From positions 744,001-808,000 of the forward strand of contig NZ_CP133779.1 in NCBI RefSeq assembly GCF_034347425.1: a stretch of 64,000 bases of DNA, written 5' to 3'. The notes below the pieces were generated by a model. That model saw only the letters and a list, made by a program, of their open reading frames with translations. It did no database searches and had not been told where the DNA came from. A program made the translations under genes and the position numbers. This document shows positions 59,441-64,000 of this stretch, in pieces (within the stretch, counting starts at the first letter, position 1; every line of letters begins with the position of its first letter). The DNA comes from Undibacterium sp. CCC3.4 (GTDB taxonomy: Bacteria; Pseudomonadota; Gammaproteobacteria; Burkholderiales; Burkholderiaceae_D).

Positions 59441-60607
59441 TCAGCCTTCCAACACGACCCGGCGCATCTTACGCGCGATGCGATACAACACCAACAGCGT
59501 CAGCACCGCGCACACCAAGGCGGCCGCCAGCAACGCCGCCAGTGTGGGTGGCTGTCCCTTCAGCACTTGGTTCATCATTTGGTTTTGCGCCAGCACCGGC
59601 AGCCATTGAAACCAAGTCGGTTCGCGGCCGGGGAACAGCACAGGCAGTAAACTGACCAAGGGTATCAAGATCGTCACGAGCTGATTTCTGACTTGCGCTT
59701 CCTTGTAAGTTTTACAGTCGAGTGCAATCGCAATTTGTAGTGCCGCCACTAAGGCCGCCAGCGGCAGCAGGATTAATAAAAAATTCCCCGCATCAGCTGG
59801 ACCGAACTGGAACTCGGCACGCAGGGTATCACTGCGCAGCAGCCACTGCGCCGGAAAAAAACTGGCGATTGTTAAGCTTGCCACAGTCCAACTCAGCAGT
59901 GTCACCGCGCCCCATTTACCGAGCGCCAATTGCGTACCGCTCAAGGGATTCATCATCAAGGGTTCGAGTGAACCGCGCTCGCGTTCGCCGGCCGTGCTAT
60001 CGATGGCAGCGACCATGCCACTGATGACGATGGCCATCATGACCATCATCGGCAACATTTCGGTCAAGCTGCCTTTGCGGCTTTCGGCCGCCTGCACATT
60101 GCGTTCGCGGATCTCTACCATCTGCAGCAATTCTGTCGATACGCCACGCAGGCTCAGCAAACGCAGCGTGGTTTCCTGCGCATAGGCAGTCAACAAGCGG
60201 CGCAGTGCGCGGACTCCGAACTGGGCCGGGCGGTTGCCGCTGTCATAGGCAATTTCCAAACTGACTTTTTCACCGGCGGCGAGTTTTTTTGAAAAATCGG
60301 CCGGTATGATTAAGACCGGCGCGTCGAGTTCTTTACTGCGCGATTTAGCGACATAATCGGCCGGTGCCGGCACAATTTGATAAGCATTGCGTAAGATGAA
60401 ATTTTCCAATTCGGGTGCCGCTGCGATACCAACTACCAGCACACTGCGACGCTCGTCTTGGCTTTCCATTTGGGCCAGCAGAACTGAAAAAATCAATAAC
60501 AATAAAGGCACGGCCAACATGGAACTGAGCAGTGCGGTCAACAAAGTGCGGCGGTCACGCAGCGCATCGAGCAATTCTTTGCGCACGATAATCAGGCTGC
60601 GTTTCAT
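59441..60607 (-). CDS. natB: ABC-2 type permease, NatB-like
   Basis: A 388-aa inner-membrane subunit. One TM helix near the N-terminus (LLSSMLAVPLLLLIFSVLLA), a large extracytoplasmic domain, and about five helices in the C-terminal half; the phrase AAIDSTAGERERGSLEPLMMNPLSG is the ABC-2 permease signature of the NatB type (Na+ or drug export). It starts with ATG overlapping the stop of the ATPase gene by 4 bp, so both belong to one operon. Confidence 0.85.
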   Translation of the reverse strand: MKRSLIIVRKELLDALRDRRTLLTALLSSMLAVPLLLLIFSVLLAQMESQDERRSVLVVGIAAAPELENFILRNAYQIVPAPADYVAKSRSKELDAPVLIIPADFSKKLAAGEKVSLEIAYDSGNRPAQFGVRALRRLLTAYAQETTLRLLSLRGVSTELLQMVEIRERNVQAAESRKGSLTEMLPMMVMMAIVISGMVAAIDSTAGERERGSLEPLMMNPLSGTQLALGKWGAVTLLSWTVASLTIASFFPAQWLLRSDTLRAEFQFGPADAGNFLLILLPLAALVAALQIAIALDCKTYKEAQVRNQLVTILIPLVSLLPVLFPGREPTWFQWLPVLAQNQMMNQVLKGQPPTLAALLAAALVCAVLTLLVLYRIARKMRRVVLEG

Positions 60608-61407
60608 CGTCCCCCCGCGCGCTCGGCCATCGTATCGGCGAACGCCAGCTTGACGAAGGCATCTTCAAAATCTGCTTCCTGCGCCTGCGCCAGTAATTGT
60701 GCCACGCTACCCTCGGCGACGGTGCGACCGGCGGCAATCACCACCACGCGATCGCACAAACGCTCAACCTCGGGCATGATATGAGTAGAAAAAATAATGC
60801 ATTTTCCACCGCCTTCGGGCGCACGTAGCCAACGTAAAAATTCGCGCAAAGCACGATTGGCGAGCACATCAAGACCATTGGTCGGTTCATCGAGAATAAT
60901 ATTGTGCGGATCATGCACTAAGGCGCGTGCCAGCGCCGTTTTCATGCGTTCACCCTGACTGAAACCAGCACAGCGACGCTCGAGCAAATGGCCCATATCG
61001 AGCCAGTGCGCCAGTTGCTCACAGCGTCGTCGCGCCGCCGCCGCCGACATGCCATGCAATAAGCCGTAGTATTCAATGTTTTCGCGCGCGCTTAAGCGTG
61101 GGTACAAACCGCGGGCGTCAGATAAAATTCCTAACCGCGCTTGCGTGCTCACCTGTCCGGCACAAACGGCTAGGCCATCGACGCGCAGCGTGCCGCGATC
61201 GGGTGCCAGCAAACCGGCCACCATGCGCAGGGCGGTGGTTTTGCCGGCACCATTGGCCCCCAATAAGCCGGTGATGCAGCCGTCCTCGGCACGCAGGCTC
61301 AGGCCATTGACGGCCGCGACCGTGGCAGCATGGCCGCGCCCGAACCAGCCCATCACACCAGGGGCCGGCAGCCTAAAGTGTTTAACGACATCATCGATTT
61401 CTATCAT
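60604..61407 (-). CDS. natA: ABC transporter ATP-binding protein, NatA-like
   Basis: A 267-aa ATPase. Walker A GANGAGKTT, signature FSQGERMK, Walker B IILDEPTNGLD, and the switch His in STHIMPE. It pairs with the overlapping NatB-like permease to form an exporter. The start is the ATG at 61407, which overlaps the stop of the hydrolase gene (ATGA); ten more upstream codons are open but less likely. Confidence 0.9.
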   Translation of the reverse strand: MIEIDDVVKHFRLPAPGVMGWFGRGHAATVAAVNGLSLRAEDGCITGLLGANGAGKTTALRMVAGLLAPDRGTLRVDGLAVCAGQVSTQARLGILSDARGLYPRLSARENIEYYGLLHGMSAAAARRRCEQLAHWLDMGHLLERRCAGFSQGERMKTALARALVHDPHNIILDEPTNGLDVLANRALREFLRWLRAPEGGGKCIIFSTHIMPEVERLCDRVVVIAAGRTVAEGSVAQLLAQAQEADFEDAFVKLAFADTMAERAGGR

Positions 61408-62831
61408 GGCAAACCCGCCGGTGTCAGCGGCTGCCACGCCAGCGCGCGCGGAATCGGCCGCAGGCAGCCGGTACCAAGTTCAAGGGCAGCGGCAGCCGTG
61501 GCGGCATCGATGAAATGAAATACCAGCTCACGCACACAGCCTTGTGCCAGCATGCCGTGGCCGGCATGCTCTAGTGTCAGATGCAAGGCGAGTGGGCCGA
61601 GTGCCGCGCTGACCGCGGCACCATGCCGTATCGGCGTGACCGGATCGATGCCGCCGCTCAGTAGCAATACCGGTGAGGCGGCCGCAGGCAGTGTAAAAAA
61701 ACCTGCCGGGATGTTGGCACGCGGCCAGTCGCGGCAGACTTGATCGTAAAACTGCCGAGTATTGGCATCGAAGTCATCCTGCGGTGCGGCCAAGGGGCGC
61801 GCATAGGCTTCGCTACACCAAACTGAGAAGTGCATGCCGTCGGCGATTGCGCCGGCAGTTGCGGCATTGGTGGCGGCACTGACGGTGATGAGCGGGGCGA
61901 AGTCACCGCGCCACGCGGCACTGATTAAATACGGTAAGGCGGCCGCCTGCTCGGCTTGGTACAAACTGGTTTGTACCAGATTGAGCAAGATTTCTCGCCG
62001 CATCGTCAACTGCAGGGGGGTGCCCAGGCGGGGATGGGTCAGGCGTATCGGACGGGGCAAGCTATTGAGCAATTCTTTCCAGCGCCGCGGCAAGTCCGGA
62101 TAGCTGGCACCACAGGCTGCTTGTTTAGCGCAATCGGCAAACACGGCATCGAGCGCCACTTGCGCATCCTGATTCGGCAAGCCCAAGCTCGGTGCTACCA
62201 CGCCATCGAGCACCAAACGCCGCAGCGCCTGCGGGAATTGGCGCTGGTATTCCAAACCGACCCGGCTACCGTAAGAGATACCGAGCACATTGATACGCGG
62301 ATAGCTTAATTGCAAGCGCACCGCCTCGATATCTTGCACGGCAATGCTGGTGCTGAAAAAACGCAAATCGCCATACGGCAAGCTTTGCAATTGTTGCAGG
62401 CAGGATCGCGCTTGCGCCAAGCTTTGCGGCAAACTGGCCAAGCCGGCATCGCCTGCCGAGCTCGGACAATTCAGCGGCGCGCTGCGGCCAGTGCCACGCT
62501 GATCGATGAACACCAAGTCACGACGCTGATTGAGCCGACCCAACAAGGCCTGAGCAGTGGCTGCCAGCGCGATGGCACTCTGACCTGGCCCACCGGCCAG
62601 CAGAAACACGGCATCGCTGAGTTTATTTTTATCTTGCGAGGGCAGCACCACGTAGTGCACGGTGATTTTCTTGCCCTGCGGCGCAGCTGGGTCGAGCGCA
62701 CGCTCAATCTGACCGCAGCGTACTTCTTGCGGAAAATCGGGCAAGCGACAGGCGCGCAGCACCGTGCCAGCCTGCACCGGCAAGCCAGCACAGGCGAATA
62801 ACAAGACGACGAGCAGGTGGCGCAAGGACAC
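61404..62831 (-). CDS. Exported alpha/beta hydrolase (tripeptidyl/prolyl aminopeptidase-like)
   Basis: A 475-aa secreted hydrolase with signal peptide MSLRHLLVVLLFACAGLPVQA. The triad is visible: Ser186 in GISYGS, Asp in GGIDPVTP and His in HAGHGM; the oxyanion region GGPGQS and FIDQRGTGRS are typical of proline iminopeptidase and TAP-type peptidases. The C-terminal TAP-like domain is present. It probably trims peptides in the periplasm. It precedes natA with a 4-bp overlap and follows mutY by 16 bp. Confidence 0.87.
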   Translation of the reverse strand: MSLRHLLVVLLFACAGLPVQAGTVLRACRLPDFPQEVRCGQIERALDPAAPQGKKITVHYVVLPSQDKNKLSDAVFLLAGGPGQSAIALAATAQALLGRLNQRRDLVFIDQRGTGRSAPLNCPSSAGDAGLASLPQSLAQARSCLQQLQSLPYGDLRFFSTSIAVQDIEAVRLQLSYPRINVLGISYGSRVGLEYQRQFPQALRRLVLDGVVAPSLGLPNQDAQVALDAVFADCAKQAACGASYPDLPRRWKELLNSLPRPIRLTHPRLGTPLQLTMRREILLNLVQTSLYQAEQAAALPYLISAAWRGDFAPLITVSAATNAATAGAIADGMHFSVWCSEAYARPLAAPQDDFDANTRQFYDQVCRDWPRANIPAGFFTLPAAASPVLLLSGGIDPVTPIRHGAAVSAALGPLALHLTLEHAGHGMLAQGCVRELVFHFIDAATAAAALELGTGCLRPIPRALAWQPLTPAGLP

Positions 62832-62847
62832 GGTCAGCTCCCGCTGA

Positions 62848-64000
62848 TTAAGAAGGATAGCCAGCCGGCTCGGCTTCGTGCTGTAGCGATAACAACAGTG
62901 TCTTGATCGGTGCCGGCAAGGCCGCCGTCGCCAGCTCGCTTAAATTGGTCCACACATACTGGTCTTGTCCGGCAAAATGATAGCGTTGGTGCAACTCAAC
63001 CAAACAAGGCTGTATGTGTAATTTGAAATGGGTAAACACATGCTCTATCGGTGGCAAGGGGCGCAAGGCTGCGGCTTGGCCGAAGCGGGCAATCAACGTG
63101 TGTAAGGCCGGGTCGAGCTGGGCCGCGGCGTGCGTAGCCTCATCGTGTTCCTGCATACCATCAAATTCCGGCAACGATAACAAGCCACCCCAGATACCGC
63201 TGTCAGGGCGGCGTTCCAGCAAAACCTGGCGATCGTTGATCATTACCAGCATCAAGGCTTGCTTGTGCCTTTGCGCTTTTTTTGGTTTTCTGGTCGGCAG
63301 TTCTGCGGTACGATCTTGCGCATAAGCTACACAGCGGGCTTGCATAGGACAAATCCCACATTGCGGTCGACTACGGGTGCAGACGGTGGCACCGAGGTCC
63401 ATCAAGCCTTGCGTATAGGCTTCAATTTCAGTCTCTGGCAACAAGGCTTCGGCACGTTGCCACATCAGGGTTTCAACCGGCTTGCTGCCGGGATAACCGG
63501 CAATACCAAACACTCGGGCAAACACCCGCTTCACATTACCGTCGAGAATAGCCGCCACGGTGCCATAAGAAAATGCCGTAATCGCTGCGGCAGTCGAGCG
63601 ACCGATGCCAGGCAATTGCGCCAGCAAGCCTGGATCGGCTGGAAATTCGCCGGCATACTCAGCCACCACTTGTTTGGCGCATTGGTGTAAATTCCGCGCC
63701 CGCGTGTAGTAGCCGAGGCCGCTCCAATGCTCCATCACCGCTTGCGCCGGTGCGGCTGCCAGCGCTTGTACGGTGGGAAAGCTGTGCAAAAATTTTTGAT
63801 AATACGGAATCACCGCCGTCACCTGGGTTTGCTGCAGCATGATTTCTGACAGCCAAACGCGGTAGGCGGCGCGGCTTTGTTGCCAAGGCAAGGCATGCCG
63901 ACCGGCGCTTTTTTGCCACCTTATCAGGGCGTGGGAAAAACTCGGATCGAGATACTCAGGGTGGGTGAATTGGGCGGCGGCGACGGCCGCAATACGAGCT
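62848..64000 (-). CDS. mutY: A/G-specific adenine glycosylase, 5' end outside the window
   Basis: DNA repair glycosylase that removes adenine paired with 8-oxoguanine. The frame is open to the window edge without a start codon, and the residues there (QFTHPEYLDPSFSHALIRW, then ALPWQQ) belong to the protein, so the start lies beyond 64000. Seen: catalytic Glu in WLSEIMLQQTQV, helix-hairpin-helix with LPGIGRSTAAAI, Asp in ILDGNVKRV, the [4Fe-4S] cluster C-x6-C-x2-C-x5-C (CTRSRPQCGICPMQARC), and a C-terminal NUDIX-like 8-oxoG recognition domain with PPIEHVFTHFKL. Upstream gene of the operon with the hydrolase and natAB. Confidence 0.94.
   Translation of the reverse strand, partial: ARIAAVAAAQFTHPEYLDPSFSHALIRWQKSAGRHALPWQQSRAAYRVWLSEIMLQQTQVTAVIPYYQKFLHSFPTVQALAAAPAQAVMEHWSGLGYYTRARNLHQCAKQVVAEYAGEFPADPGLLAQLPGIGRSTAAAITAFSYGTVAAILDGNVKRVFARVFGIAGYPGSKPVETLMWQRAEALLPETEIEAYTQGLMDLGATVCTRSRPQCGICPMQARCVAYAQDRTAELPTRKPKKAQRHKQALMLVMINDRQVLLERRPDSGIWGGLLSLPEFDGMQEHDEATHAAAQLDPALHTLIARFGQAAALRPLPPIEHVFTHFKLHIQPCLVELHQRYHFAGQDQYVWTNLSELATAALPAPIKTLLLSLQHEAEPAGYPS

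Overview
The gene set points to a Gram-negative betaproteobacterium of the order Burkholderiales, most like Oxalobacteraceae. This is inferred from the ptsN-hprK-rapZ cluster, a giant DUF3683-type FAD/Fe-S oxidoreductase in an operon with HIT and DUF971 genes, PagP, MutY, and two large two-partner secretion (TPS) loci. No rRNA or tRNA gene was recognised. The body is moderately GC-rich, with clearly AT-rich islands in the toxin-immunity region.

Layout. 1-1902: tail of a PobR-like AraC regulator facing an aromatic-acid MFS transporter. 2154-4644: a vapBC toxin-antitoxin pair whose toxin gene is split by an IS3-like element (copy 1, 2330-4192). 4895-9738: operon of FAD/Fe-S oxidoreductase, HIT protein and DUF971 protein. 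10160-25421: a contact-dependent inhibition (CDI) type TPS locus in the order tpsB/cdiB - cdiA (4379 aa) - immunity gene. 25490-34080: an array of displaced ('orphan') CdiA C-terminal toxin modules, most followed by a tiny AT-rich gene for a membrane protein that looks like its immunity protein. One module is split by IS copy 2 (26620-28482), identical as far as can be seen to copy 1. 34237-47349: mostly housekeeping genes (lipoprotein, exported HAD phosphatase, chemoreceptor, YqaA, ilvA, queF, pagP, a GGDEF-EAL protein, ptsN-hprK-rapZ). 47368-59054: a second TPS locus in the order tpsA-tpsB, whose 3341-aa exoprotein carries eleven consecutive 194-aa (582-bp) repeats with no length variation. 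59441-64000: NatAB-like ABC exporter, an exported alpha/beta hydrolase and the 3' part of mutY.

How the parts work together. CdiB (10160) would export CdiA (11980), whose last ~380 residues after the VDANNRQLHP motif are the delivered toxin; the acidic protein encoded with a 1-nt overlap at 25119 is the expected immunity protein. The downstream array looks like a stock of spare toxin tips. Module 5 (30943-32877) keeps ~730 bp nearly identical to cdiA directly upstream of the toxin, in the same reading frame, so one homologous crossover could swap the active toxin for module 5 and its 92-aa immunity protein, with loss of the intervening ~8 kb. Four or five immunity candidates are small integral membrane proteins and their toxins are glycine-rich and hydrophobic, which suggests, but does not prove, membrane-targeting (pore or ionophore) toxins.

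The most notable points are the orphan array with its one-TM mini immunity proteins, the strictly periodic repeat domain of the second TPS exoprotein, and the two IS insertions, each of which can be undone on paper to restore an open gene (vapC and toxin module 2).
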